Source of the DNA: Plasmodiophora brassicae
Lineage: Eukaryota; Endomyxa; Phytomyxea; Plasmodiophorida; Plasmodiophoridae
NCBI GenBank assembly: GCA_039704465.1
Contig: JASFAU010000004.1
Coordinates: forward strand, 1,426,001-1,490,000
DNA: 64,000 nt
Reading direction: 5' to 3'
A program made the position numbers and the translations under genes. Each line of letters begins with the position of its first letter. Position 1 is the stretch's first letter. The notes below the pieces were generated by a model. That model did not search any database and was not told where the DNA came from. It saw nothing but the letters and a program-made list of their open reading frames with translations. Below, in pieces: positions 11,724 to 25,260 of the stretch.

Positions 11724-12802
11724 ATGGATGTACCGGCGGGACCCCCTTCAATGACCCTCAGTCGATGCCTGTCGCCGCCGCCTGTAGGTGGGACAGCGCG
11801 TCACGATGACGCCATGGATCGCCAGGAACAGCACGCTGGACGCGCTCCATGCCCGATCGGAATTCCTCGGCGACCGATCCCGACAGGGCCTGCCACTGTA
11901 CAGAAGAACCCCAGGGTGGTGGGAACCGTCGCCGACACGTTTCTCATTGCGTGCCCCGTCGACAGGTTCCTGTCCCGGTTCCGTCGACGACCGGTGCGGG
12001 CCGGCGAGGTCCTCATTCACCAGGGCCGCCTCGAGCGAACGTTCTTCGTGATGGAGTCGGGCCAGGCCGACGTCGTTGTCGAGCAGCCCGATGGGCGACG
12101 CGTGCAGAAACGCACGATCCGCCCGCTGGACCCGGTAATCATCGGGCACCAGACGGAGCATGATGCGCTGTGTCACCCGGTCTGACTGCTGAGTGCGCGC
12201 GCGCGCGCACGCCCGCAGTTTGGCGAACTTTCGACCGTGTACGCGCAGCCGCGAGCTGCGTCGGTGATCGCCACCCAGGACAGCGTCGTCTGGGAGGTCG
12301 ACGAGGACGCGCTGCGCGACTTCCTCGACAGCAACCCGTCCCTGCTGGCCGCGTTCGAGCACCGGCGACGTGTCCGGTAGTGTGGCACTCGAGAGGAGCC
12401 GTTGCGATGCGGGTGCCCTGATCCAGACCGTTCAGGAAGGCGCTCTCGGGCGTGACCTGGTTCCTGCCCGACATCCACGACGAGATGGCCGTTAAGCAGC
12501 TCCTGGACGCGTTCCGATCGGAGACGTACTCTGCTGGGCAGGACATTGTCCGACAAGGCGACTCGGCGGAGAACGGCCGGTTCTACGTCATCCTCGACGG
12601 GCAGTGCGACGTCCTGGTCGCCAGGAACGGCTCGCCGCCCGTCGGCGTCGCCCGGCTCGCGTCTGGCGACTCGTTCGGAGAGCTCGCCCTGATGCGAAAG
12701 GAATGCTGCCGCAATGCCACCGTCCGGGCCTGCACCGCCGACGTTGTTGTCTTATCCATCGACCGCCAGCAATTCCAACGGCTCGCCCGCAAGGCCTGGT
12801 AA
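11724..12802 (+). CDS. Tandem cyclic-nucleotide-binding protein, PKA regulatory-subunit-like
   Basis: Two cAMP-binding (CNB) domains in tandem, the layout of the PKA regulatory subunit. Domain A begins around 11950 (AGEVLIHQGRLERTFFVMES) and, after an intron of about 82 nt (12139-12220, containing a GC-dinucleotide run), continues at FGELSTVYAQPRAASV, a complete phosphate-binding cassette with Glu and Arg. A second intron (GTAGTG...TTCAG, about 12377-12436) joins HRRRV to RKALSGVTWFLPD. Domain B follows with SFGELALMRKECCRNATV, again keeping the cAMP-contacting Glu and Arg. The N-terminal 70 residues are low complexity, and I see no clear RRxS/A pseudosubstrate or docking helix, so it might instead be a different CNB protein. 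It lies between the G alpha gene and the EF-hand carrier, all on the plus strand. Confidence 0.75.
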
Positions 12803-12816
12803 TGTTTCCCCCCGAA

Positions 12817-14742
12817 TGATTCCGTTCCCTTTCGGCGGGAGTGACTGTCGTCTAGTCATCGCCTGTGGAAGAGCTTCCTCGATCACGCCAGCGTCGAGGT
12901 CGACCATGAGAAGTTCTTGACGATTCAGGTGCGGCCTGGCTGGGTGGCCCCAGGCTCTGGTGCTGTTGGTGCTGACGGGTTGACAGGACCTGGAGAAGGC
13001 GCTGATGAAGGACGAGTCGTTGGCGGTGTCGGCGTCGGCTAAGGTTGCTGCCGAGCTCGTGTTCGACGCCGCGAACAGGCGCGCCCAGCAGCTGATGCCC
13101 TGGGTGGAGTTCGTCATGCTCGTCGCACTGCTGCGTCGAGAGAACGCCCATCTCCAACTCGCGTTCATGTTCACCGGTGGGGCGACGTCGCATCCAATCC
13201 CCGCGGTACATCACCTTTTAATCGGAACCGGCAGATCGCGACCACGACGGTCGGATCACGAGGCACGAGCTGGAGGAGGCGCTGCAGAAGTTGACAACGG
13301 TTACCAGACGGCTACCGTACTCGTCGACGGAGCACGCCGACGCGGCCTACGAGCAGACGGCGTCGCTCCTCGACGATGTGTTTCAGCAGCGGCGGTCGCT
13401 GACGTTCGAAGAGTTCGCCGCCCTGTTGCAGAGCGACCCGAGAATGGCACACGTTGCGAAACGTAAGCGCCCGCGGTTATCGGCCGACACGCCCCTGAGC
13501 GGAACGCTGTCGTCAGTCTGGAAAGCGGCCGTGTCCGAGGTTCGCCAAGCGCCCGAGAGCTGGTTCGTGTCGGCGATTGAGGTCGGGTTCGAGTCTGAGT
13601 TCCCTGGCGCGCTGGCGCCCGCTGGATACGACAAGGCCCGCCGGCCGTGGCTCTACCTGCTCAGCGGCGCCATTGCCGGCGCTGTCAGCAGAACGCTGGT
13701 CAGCCCGCTCATCCGCCTGAAGGTTGCCCAGGCGGCACCGCTCGTGATGCAACCCAGCCTAAGTTGTTCCCGCAGATCATGATGCAGACGGGGACCGACC
13801 CGCCGAAAGGGGTCGTGTCCGGCCTTCGATGTGCGTTCAAAGGCAGATGCCGTCGATCACCGGGGCACGGGGCACTGACGTTCTGCACGCGCATAGTGAT
13901 GTATGCTCGGGACGGGTTCCGAGGGTTATTCCAAGGCAATGGCACGAACGTGGTCAGGATAGCGCCGACGACTGCCCTGCAATTCTTCTTCTTCGAGACG
14001 ATCAAGGACTCCGTCAAACGATATGGGGACGGGCGCGACATGACGACCTGCGAACGACTGATCGGCGGCGGTTGCGCTGGTCGGTGCGGTCAGCACCCGG
14101 GTTGCAGGGCTCATCTGACATGGCCGGTTCGCCAGGAATGGCCGCCTCTGCCATAACGTACCCGCTGGACTTCATTCGAGCGCGACTGACAGTCCAGACG
14201 GCCGGCAACAGGCAGTATAACGGCATCGTCCATGGCGTTCGTCAGGTGATCCAGACCGAAGGTATCTGTCGCTGGGTGCGTTTCATTCATGCCGACAGCG
14301 GTCAACTCCTCCAACAGGCGCACCCGCCCTGTTCCGAGGCCTCTGGCCAACGCTAGTCGGCGTGTTCCCGTACATTGGCATTGATTTCGCTGTGTACGAG
14401 ACGCTGAAACCGTTGATGCCGCGCAAGACATCGCCGGACGGCGTCGACGGCGGGACGACTGCCTTGGGGTTGCTGTTCGCTGGCGGGGTCGCTGGGCTGA
14501 TCTCGCAGACGGTGGCGTTCCCGCTGGAGCTGATCCGTCGACGACTGCAAGTGCAGGGGTTCACCGAGTGTGCCTACGGGTACAACGGCGGCATCTGGGA
14601 CGCGGTGAAGAAGACGGTGGCGAAGGATGGCCCGCTGGGCCTCTACCGGGGCATGAGCGCCAACGTCCTCAAGGCCGTCCCGTCCATCTCCGTCAGCTTC
14701 CTCGTCTACGAGAACTGTAAATCCCGATTCGGCATCGTATGA
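12817..14742 (+). CDS. EF-hand mitochondrial carrier (Ca2+-regulated, SCaMC/SLC25A24-type)
   Basis: An N-terminal Ca2+-sensor half followed by a six-helix mitochondrial carrier. Exons from about 12870 encode LWKSFLDHASVEVDHEKF and further EF-hand-like helices. Removal of a GTGGGG...GGCAG intron (about 13180-13233) creates a canonical loop, DRDHDGRITRHELE. The carrier domain starts near 13650 (SGAIAGAVSRTLVSPLIRLK). Repeat 2 carries ITYPLDFIRARLTVQ and repeat 3 VAFPLELIRRRLQVQ. Each is the Px[D/E]xx[R/K] signature, with D of repeat 1 replaced by L (SPLIRLK). The end GMSANVLKAVPSISVSFLVY is typical of ATP-Mg/Pi and related carriers. Several short introns interrupt it (about 13745-13785, 14070-14130, 14270-14330). 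The 5' end is uncertain; 12817 is the first plausible ATG. Confidence 0.85.
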
Positions 14743-14906
14743 TACACCATACAAACGTTAGTCCTTATCCAGAGCACGTTGTCGGTGGGGCACGAACAGC
14801 CCGGGAAGGTGCGGGCGGTCGACGTGGCTCCGGCTGCCTATTTGTAGGTGCCGCGGGGGCGTGCTGCTGGTTAGGTGATTGGTGCCCCGCCGCGTCAGCT
14901 TGCCGC

Positions 14907-15286
14907 ATGAGTGATCACCGGCAGGCGAGTCGCGCCAGTCTGCAGCAGCAGGTCGGCAAAGTCCACGACTGGGCGGCGTTCCTGGGCGCGCCCTTCGCCA
15001 GGCGACCGCTCCGGGTGCCCGTGCAGGGCAGTGCGCCCGGGCGATTCGTCCCCAGGCGCCGCGCGAACAATGTCCATATAGCTGTATGTCCATCGGTGGC
15101 AGGACATGCGATGTGACCGCGCTCTGAGGCAGCGCCGCACAGGACGTCTCTGCGTTCGAGGCCATGCAGTGGATGCGAGATGAGCCGCCGAAACCGCCCA
15201 GGTACGCTGTCGCATCCGCTGCCAGCAGCGTCCTTATCGTTTGCAAAGTGAGGACGAAATTCAGAGGGTATTGCGTGCCAACGTAA
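14907..15286 (+). CDS. Possible small protein of unknown function
   Basis: An ATG at 14907 opens about 55 residues (MSDHRQASRASLQQQV...). An intron of about 78 nt (GTCCAT...GCACAG) would join it to DVSAFEAMQWMRDEPPKPPR, a weakly hydrophobic helix (YAVASAASSVLIVC) and a TAA at 15284. The result is a basic protein of about 100 residues with one possible membrane segment. There is no family match. It could be chance or be the first exons of the downstream RecQ gene. Confidence 0.3.
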
Positions 15287-15342
15287 GCAGCCGCCTACTG
15301 CTGCTGCAATGATGATTGACACGCGCGTAGACGCAGGCAAGC

Positions 15343-19019
<3,677 letters not shown>

Positions 19020-19045
19020 ATAACGCCAGAGCCCGGTTGGAGAGT

Positions 19046-20330
19046 TTATTTCCTGTCAGGCAGGCCGAGCAAGCTGAGGCCACCGGGCAGCCTGTCTGCT
19101 GTCATGCTTCCTTCATGGCGCTCCGGGTCGTCCCCGGCGAACGCGAGTATGTGATACCGGGGGTTCCAGGCGATCGAGTTCATCGCCGCCGAGCAGGGAA
19201 TAGTATACGCGTGCTCGCCTACACATCGTCACCAGATTCAGCGAACGGTGACCCGGGGTGCCCCAGGTCGGCAGCGTACCCGTATCGACTCGGCAGATGT
19301 CAATGCGGTGGTCTTCGCTGCCGGACGCCAGGTACATGGAATCATGCGAAAAGCTCAGGGTTCGGACAGGGAGTTCCAGGTTGTGATGCGCCCGGAGGCA
19401 GACGAGGTCCTCCGTGTCCCACAGGCACACGACGGCGTCGGCGCCACCAGTCGCGAGGTACCTGTAGCAGGGCGAGAACGAAACGCAATAGCATTGGCCA
19501 GTGTGCGCTTCGAACGCGTGAACCAGATCGAGTTTGACCGCTGGTGGGTCACCGCTCGCGACGACAGTATGGATCTACGCCAGCGTTAGTGACCCAGGGC
19601 GAACCAACCCAGACGGACACACGACCCGGACCTCGACAACGCCCTTTCCCTTGCCGGTGGAGAACAGCAGCGCCGACGAATCCCTGCTCCATGCCAGCTC
19701 GTTAACCTCGTTGTCGGACGGGAACTCGCCAATGATCTGCTTGAGGCCGAAATCGATGATCGACACGGTATCGTTCTTATCGCCAACGGCAATCTAGGTA
19801 GACGGAAACGAGTGTCCAGTAACCCATAGCGTGCCGCGTCCCAGCGGCCCACCTACGTAATTGCCATCCGGGCTCCACGAGATGTTGATGTTGGCGCCTT
19901 TCGTCTCGACCCTCTTGATGATCTTCCCGGCCTTGATATCCCAGATGCGAACGGTCTTATCCGTCGACGCCGTCGCCAGCAGATCTGTCAGAACAATTCC
20001 ACATAAGGGTCGGTATCGTGAGGCGACAGCATGCGAACGGACGCTCGCTGATCGGCGACCAGCACAGCTGGTTCACTGTCGCTTCGTGCCCCTTCAGCTC
20101 GATCGCCTTCGACTGAACATATCAGTCAGGACGTCATCTACCAGTCGTGTGTGATGGGGAGACGGAATGCGAACCTGAAATCCGGTCGTATCGAGCGTCC
20201 AGATGCGGGCGGAATGATCCACCGACCCCGATGCCAGCTGTGCACCAGTACAGTTCCATGCGACCGAATGCACCGACTTCTTGTGCCCATAGAAATCCTT
20301 CCGCGGCATCGCTAGGCAGGCATGGCTCAT
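19046..20330 (-). CDS. THOC3: THO complex subunit 3 (THOC3/Tex1), WD40
   Basis: THOC3 is the WD40 subunit of the THO/TREX complex that couples transcription to mRNA export. From the ATG at 20330 the protein reads KDFYGHKKSVHSVAWNCTG, LASGSVDHSARIWTLD, then GHEATVNQLCWSP, ATASTDKTVRIWD, KGANINISWSPDG, IAVGDKNDTVSIIDF, EVNELAWSRDSS, YLATGGADAVVCLWD, PVRTLSFSHDSMYLASGSED and finally SIAWNPRYHILAFAGDD. These follow THOC3 repeat by repeat, including the diagnostic 'SFSHD..LAS.SEDH.IDI' stretch. Stop TAA is at 19046-19048. About four short introns are needed (for example about 19796-19835 and 20030-20060). Length about 330 residues, normal for the family. A minus-strand frame upstream of 20330 may include 5' UTR exons. 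Confidence 0.92.
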
Positions 20331-20706
20331 CAGAGACCCTGTCGACGGTACGCGTGTCCACCAGCGCACACCATACAGGAGAAATCCAGAGCGCCGTCGG
20401 GCGACTTCCTCGACGTGACCGCCGGCGCCGACATGGAGAACGGAGGCGCCTCCGGATCCAGCGCGCTGTCGTGGGCCACCATGGCGACCGCCTCCAAACC
20501 TGCGCGACTGTGAGCTGCCACGCCCACGGAGTTCGTCGAGCGACAGCCCGACGAGGCGCGTCGTCGCATTGCAGCTCTCGCGTTCCCTAAGACGCCCACC
20601 CTGTGAATACGCGCGCCCTTCTGCTGGGACGACCGCACACGGCAGGCCATTATTGTACAAGCGCATAAAGCGCCTGAGAACGTTGTGGATGATGGGGCGG
20701 GATTGA
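20331..20706. other. Gap between THOC3 and the next minus-strand gene
   Basis: About 375 bp. The minus strand is open for 107 codons here, but the sequence has no domain and codon choice is unremarkable. It most likely holds the THOC3 promoter and 5' UTR. Confidence 0.4.
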
Positions 20707-21063
20707 TTAGGTCGCTGGTGGGCCGACGCGCTGCGCCTTGCCCAACACTTTCGTCGCAGCCTGTGCGTTGACGTTCGTGATCTTGGCAATGGCGGCGCGT
20801 GTCTCTAGGATCGACTCCTTCACGACCGCGTCCGTCTCGTCCTTCGCGGAGGCGTCCGCGTCGACCGGCAGCACGTCGTCGCCGGCCGCCACCAGCTGCC
20901 TCGACAGGTCGTCCAGCAACGACGTCAGCCTGGCGCGGTCCGCTCGCGCCGCCCGCACCGGGTACGCGATCTCGAACGACGCGGCCGTCCTGGCGAACGC
21001 CTCCTCCAGGTCCGTTTCCAGCGCCCTGACCAGACGCATGTAATCCGCCTCCGCGGACATCAA
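20707..21063 (-). CDS. Small helical protein, function unknown
   Basis: A 118-residue single-exon protein, GC-rich like other genes here. It is predicted to be almost wholly alpha-helical, with heptad-like patterns (YMRLVRALETDLEEAFAR and LTSLLDDLSRQLVAAGDD) and an acidic middle (about residues 70-80). It ends in a basic tail (KVLGKAQRVGPP). Size and pattern would suit a small subunit of a larger assembly (Mediator, BLOC/BORC or kinetochore type), but no specific match is recognised. Confidence 0.6.
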   Translation of the reverse strand: MMSAEADYMRLVRALETDLEEAFARTAASFEIAYPVRAARADRARLTSLLDDLSRQLVAAGDDVLPVDADASAKDETDAVVKESILETRAAIAKITNVNAQAATKVLGKAQRVGPPAT

Positions 21064-21561
21064 TTACGGATTCTGGTCCACAACCATCGTTGACGAATTA
21101 CGCCCCGTGATCGGCATGATGACGGTCTCTGGAAACACGTTTGCTATGACGATCTCCGGTCCGGTCGAGGCGGCACGGACGGCAGGACAGACAGGCTAGG
21201 CAGGCACCGGCGGCGGACGTGCGGCGCGCTACGAGTAGGGTCCCATTGGCGGGCGGCACCCCGGCGTTGCGTACGTCAGGGGCGGGCGGGCCGTCGGCGC
21301 AGGTCACTATGAAATGACGCGTTCCTTATTAGAGTCTCGCAACGGGCTTTCATGCTCTGTGCCGCTTGCGTGCTATCCGGACGCCAAACCGACACGAATC
21401 GATCTTGGCCGCCGTGCAGCCTACCCGTGCACGTCGCCGGTCACCTGTGGGTTCGACATCGCCATTCAAACCGCTTGACGCCAATCAAATCGAATCGCAC
21501 CGTCTCGACGTTCGCCTCACCAGGGTGCAATGCGGGGGGGTAGCTGGCCTGAATCGGTTTC
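21064..21561. other. Unassigned stretch before the hairpin
   Basis: About 500 bp with only short open frames on either strand and no recognised motif. Confidence 0.5.
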
Positions 21562-21634
21562 CATCACAGCCACCTTCATTCCGTAAGCAGACTTTATATG
21601 GAAACATGCTTACGGAATGAAGGTGGCTGTGATG
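21562..21634. repeat. Perfect 28-bp inverted repeat (hairpin) with 17-nt loop
   Basis: Arms at 21562-21589 (begins CATCACAGCCACCTTC) and 21607-21634 are exact reverse complements. The loop 21590-21606 is AT-rich. The stem is far too long and perfect for chance. It sits about 60 bp upstream of the rRNA-like block. It could be a miniature transposable element, a transcript hairpin or an insertion scar. Confidence 0.95.
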
Positions 21635-21694
21635 TCTCGTGCGGGCAGCAACGTCGGGCGGCTAAAACAACTGTGCGACCAGGAGCATATATTG

Positions 21695-21760
21695 TAGAGG
21701 CCCGAACGATGGCTTGAGCAGGACAGGGTGCAACACTAGGGGCGAAAGACTAATCGAACT

Positions 21761-21806
<46 letters not shown>

Positions 21807-22087
21807 TTCACAGACGAGTTTTATCAGGTAATGCTGATGATCAGGGTCCTTTGGGGCAATATGCTCTGAACCTATTCTCAAACCGTAAGTGGGTAAGAAA
21901 TGGGGCGTTGCTTCGGTGAACCTCCATGGAAATCGCGAATTCTTAGTGGGCCATTTTTGGTAAGCAGAACTGGCGATGCGGGATGAACCGGACGTCCGGT
22001 TAAGGTGCCAAAGTGCTCGCTCATGTAGATCCCATGAAAGGTGTTGGTTCATCCAGACAGCAGGACGGTGGCCATGGAAGTCGGAAT

Positions 22088-22121
<34 letters not shown>

Positions 22122-22474
22122 TGAACTAGCCCTGAAAATGGATGGCGCTCAAGCGGGCCACCGATACCGGACCATTTCTGCGAGTGCCTATGCAGAAATG
22201 AGTAGGAGGGCGTGGAGGTCATTAGCGACGAAGCTCTTGGCGTGAGCCTGAGTGAAGCGGCCTCTAGTGCAGATCTTGGTGGTAGTAGCAAATATTCAAA
22301 TGAGAACTTTGAAGACTGAAGTGGAGAAAGGTTCCGTGTGAACAGCATTTGGACACGGGTTAGTCGATCCTGAGAGCTCTCTTCAACGACATTGAACAGG
22401 CCGACTTTGCTGCTCGGCAACGCTCGAAAGGGAATCAGGTTCATATTCCTGAACCAGATACAACAATAACGGGG
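21695..22474 (+). rRNA. Orphan fragment of nuclear large-subunit (28S-type) rRNA
   Basis: About 780 bp closely matches the central LSU rRNA. The universally conserved GGGGCGAAAGACTAATCGAA, CTAGTAGCTGGTTCCCTCCG, AGTGGGCCATTTTTGGTAAG, GGTGTTGGTTCATCCAGACA, GGTGGCCATGGAAGTCGGAA, GTGTGTAACAACTCACCTGC, TAGTAGCAAATATTCAAATG and CGAAAGGGAATCAGG blocks occur in the right order. It starts abruptly near GGCCCGAACGATGG and appears to lack the usual 40-60 nt between this block and the GGGGCGAAAG block. It stops near 22474, flush against the stop codon of the acetyltransferase gene. No 18S, 5.8S, ITS or remaining LSU sequence is in the window, so it is either an inserted partial copy (pseudogene) or a detached rRNA piece. 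Confidence 0.85.
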
Positions 22475-22927
22475 TCAGCATCGGTCGAGGCGCATCAGAA
22501 GCGCATGACGGCCGTCGCAATAGTAGTCGCAGATCTGCCCATGTGCCGTAAAGCCCTCGGACCGGTAGAGCGCCACGGCGGCATGTCGTTCTGGGTCGAC
22601 ATGGAGCGACAACGTCTGGTACCGCGATCGCGCCCAGCGTAGCAGCCACCGTCCAACCCCATTCCTTTGAGCGGCGGCCGCCACAGCGAGCTTGACAATG
22701 TGCCCAGTCCGACTGACGATCATGTACCCGACAGCGCTGCTGCCGTCGACAACGGCAACCACCATCGTCTGCGAGCGTTTCATCGCCTCCCTTTCCAGCT
22801 GCCCGGTCAGCGACTCGTGTTTCGGGAACAGACGCCGCTCAATGATGTCGCACTGCGCCACAAGCGCGGCATCGCCGGCAGGCAGGCGACGTTTACTGCT
22901 GTCGATCTCTCTCAGGGCGCACTGCAT
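22475..22927 (-). CDS. GNAT-family N-acetyltransferase
   Basis: A 150-residue single-exon protein from the ATG at 22927. The acetyl-CoA site is seen in VKLAVAAAAQRNGVGRWLLR, the GNAT motif A with Q/RxxGxG/A written QRNGVG. Motif B follows as LSLHVDPERHAAVALYRSEG, with the typical Asn/Asp-A-LY-xxGF arrangement. Upstream strands (TMVVAVVDGSSAVGYMIVS) complete the fold. Substrate unknown; the organisation is like generic protein/small-molecule acetyltransferases rather than a named family. The stop TGA at 22475-22477 touches the end of the rRNA fragment. Confidence 0.85.
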   Translation of the reverse strand: MQCALREIDSSKRRLPAGDAALVAQCDIIERRLFPKHESLTGQLEREAMKRSQTMVVAVVDGSSAVGYMIVSRTGHIVKLAVAAAAQRNGVGRWLLRWARSRYQTLSLHVDPERHAAVALYRSEGFTAHGQICDYYCDGRHALLMRLDRC

Positions 22928-23173
22928 GCCACTGGCGGACCCGCCAACGACGTGTGGCAGCTGCAGCGGCCAGCGTGGCGGCGCACCGGAAATAGCGCAC
23001 CATGCCGTGGCGCGAACAGGCGCCAGGGGCCACCCCCGACTTGGTCCGACCCGCGCGCTATGCACGTACGATCACATATATACAATCGAGACATCGTTGG
23101 CGCTTGGCAGTCCGCGCGCATGCATCATACTTAACAAACGCATAGGACATTGGACACGGCCGGGCCACCTTGC

Positions 23174-24090
23174 TCACGCGATGTCAAGCTGCCCCATGCA
23201 GCACTTTTGCAGTAAGAAGTTGACGTTGACCCAGGGGTGCGTGGCATCTGCAATCGGCGCCGTTAGACGGGCAGCAGCAGATCACAGGCAGGCGCGTTCC
23301 CCACCGAACAGCTGGGTTGCATCCCGGCCGACGCCCCGCATGATCTCAGATGGACCTGTGTCAGCAACGTCGCGTCAGAGCGCGCGACCGGCAGCGTCAC
23401 CGATGGCGACAACGACGACACGTACCGCCAGGATGGAAGTCGACGTACCTGGTGACGTCATAGACGAGGCCGTGCAGGACGATCCAGGCGTCATTCCGCG
23501 TGCAGTGCTGGGCGACCTGCGCCATGGTGTACCTGGTCCGGTTCGGCGTCGGCATGGCGGACGTGACGCGCACCCAGTCCATGGCGCTGTGCCCAGGTGC
23601 CAGCGGCACCTTCTGGACGCCCGTAATCTCCCCTTTGAGAGCAGGCCTGGCCGCCGGCGACGTTGGGAACGACGGCATCGGCGGCGGCGACGACGTTAAC
23701 GACGACGACACTGGCGGCGGCGGCGACGTTAAGAACGACGGCACTGGCGGCGGCGGCGAATGACCGCTCGGAACCGTGGACCTCGACCCGACAGCAGCAT
23801 ATTCGCCAACATAGTACTTGTCCATGTCCTGCCGCGCCCTTCGCGTATGCCCTACGATTGAGATCAGCGCCGACGGGCGGGCCCGGTTCGCGCGAACACG
23901 CCCGGTGCCGTGTACCGATATCCTCGAACTGGGCGGTGGCGTCCTTGCCGGCCTCGTACCGCAGGATCTCCATGCCGCCCGGGTGGTCCTCGAACCTGCC
24001 GAGGTCGTAGACCTTGCCGTGGATGGCGACCCAGACATCGTCCTTGCGCTGACGAAGTTCAGCGTCCGTGATGAGGCGCCGCGCCGCCAT
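23174..24090 (-). CDS. Double cytochrome b5 protein (NCB5OR-like second domain, no reductase)
   Basis: Domain 1 starts at the ATG at 24090: WVAIHGKVYDLGRFEDHPGG with the haem-ligand HPGG. After an intron (about 23854-23923) it continues GHTRRARQDMDKYYVGEY, carrying the second haem histidine. A Pro/Ser-rich linker with three near-repeats of 'PPPxPSxLTS' follows. Domain 2 reads KVPLAPGHSAMDWVRVTS, then WIVLHGLVYDVTRYVDFHPGG. Two introns later (about 23393-23455 and 23283-23341) it reads MRGVGRDATQLF and DATHPWVNVNFLLQKCCMG. This segment copies the b5 module of cytochrome b5 reductase 4 (NCB5OR) including its lead-in. The stop TGA at 23174-23176 comes straight after, so the CS and FAD/NADH reductase domains of NCB5OR are missing. 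It is a soluble electron carrier with two haems, partner unknown. Confidence 0.85.
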
Positions 24091-24176
24091 CCGCCAATGA
24101 TGCGGACCGCACCCGCGAGCGCCGCACGCACCCCGCACCCGCAGTTGAGCAGACCGCACGGCCGCGCCGGCGCGTT

Positions 24177-25103
24177 TTACTTCGGTTTGACGAAGACGGC
24201 CTTGCGCAGGTCGACGACGACCTTGACGGTTTGCGACTGGACGAACAGCCGGTACGGCCAGGACAGGAGGAGGACGCTGGCGGCGACGCAGGCCAACGGT
24301 GTCATGTACCAGGGGACGTGCTCGTGGAACGACATGATGAAATGGCGCCGGAACCCGGGCGTGTACATGCGCTGCGTGTAGTCCATGTGGGTGTCGCGGC
24401 CGGCGTGCTCGCTGCGGAACCTGGCGACCCGGTCGTTGAACGCGTTCTCGGTCCACGCGTCGCCGAACGTGATCCGCTCGTTCAGCTGCAGGCGGACCGT
24501 GTCGAACGGCAGGGCCGCGTCGACGCTGGACAGGAACCCGTCGTCGTGCGTACAGTACGAGTACGCGAACGACTCGGTGGCGCTGTGCGTATCGACGCGC
24601 ACGTCGTACGATTCCGTGTGGGTGTGCTGACGACCCTCGGAATCGGTCGTTGTCACCGTCCGATGCCGGGTCTGTTACGCACCCAGGTCGTCCGTCACGA
24701 GGCATGGCACGGCACGCAGACGACCAACCTCGTAGTGGTAGCACCTGACAGCCATTTCGATGACAGGCGGCGTGTTCTGCAGCTCCTGGATGCGATGGAT
24801 GGCCTGCGGCGCCGATTGCGGTTCGCCGGCGAGGTACCGCATAGGCGACGCCGGACAGCACAGCGCTTCGATCAGGTACACGGCGTACACGACAATGGCC
24901 AGCCAGAAGGTGCCCACGTCGGCGGCGAGCAGGACGACGGCCGCGACGGCCGCCACGTCCAGCACGAACGCCACCGGGTAGGTCCGCTTCGGCTCAATGA
25001 TATGCGCGCGCGCCGACCGCTCCGCCTCCACGTCGTACAGCGGCGGCGGGCTGTCCCCGGCGTCGTCAACAGCGCTGTAGTCGGCGCCTGCACCGTGGTG
25101 CAT
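24177..25103 (-). CDS. TMEM151-like multi-pass membrane protein
   Basis: From the ATG at 25103: acidic N-terminus, two adjacent transmembrane helices (VAFVLDVAAVAAVVLLAADV and FWLAIVVYAVYLIEAL), then IQELQNTPPVIEMAVRCYHY. The latter corresponds to the TMEM151 hallmark 'L..TPP.I......YHYE'. After a junction near 24665-24691 follow repeated Thr/Ser/His-rich strands (TESYDVRVDTHSATESFAYS), a soluble domain, PWYMTPLACVAASVLLLSWPYRLF (third membrane helix) and a basic tail ending at TAA (24177-24179). The best joining intron is only about 27 nt (GTGACG...AACAG), unusually short even here; a different junction is possible. Function of the family is not known. Confidence 0.7.
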
Positions 25104-25260
25104 GACTTACGTATCAGTGTGCAGGTGGACGAGCCGAAGAGGTTCGTCGTCCCGCGGCAAAAAAGGCGCACCGCATTTTAGTTGCAGTCGCGGCAACAGC
25201 CAGCGACCCCCTCCTGATGACGTCATCACTGGGCCCCGTGCGAGACAGCCCACCGTCTAT

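Noticed and set aside
21695..22474. Complete functional rDNA unit
   Set aside because: Only a central LSU block is present, without SSU, 5.8S, ITS or the rest of LSU, and a conserved stretch near its start seems deleted.
23491..24861. 456-codon minus-strand frame read as one protein
   Set aside because: Only its middle part (first cytochrome b5 domain) is real; the rest is shadow of the TMEM151-like gene and of the other b5 exons.
24231..25181. 317-codon plus-strand frame
   Set aside because: Antisense to the TMEM151-like gene, which has real transmembrane and family motifs; the frame is a composition effect.
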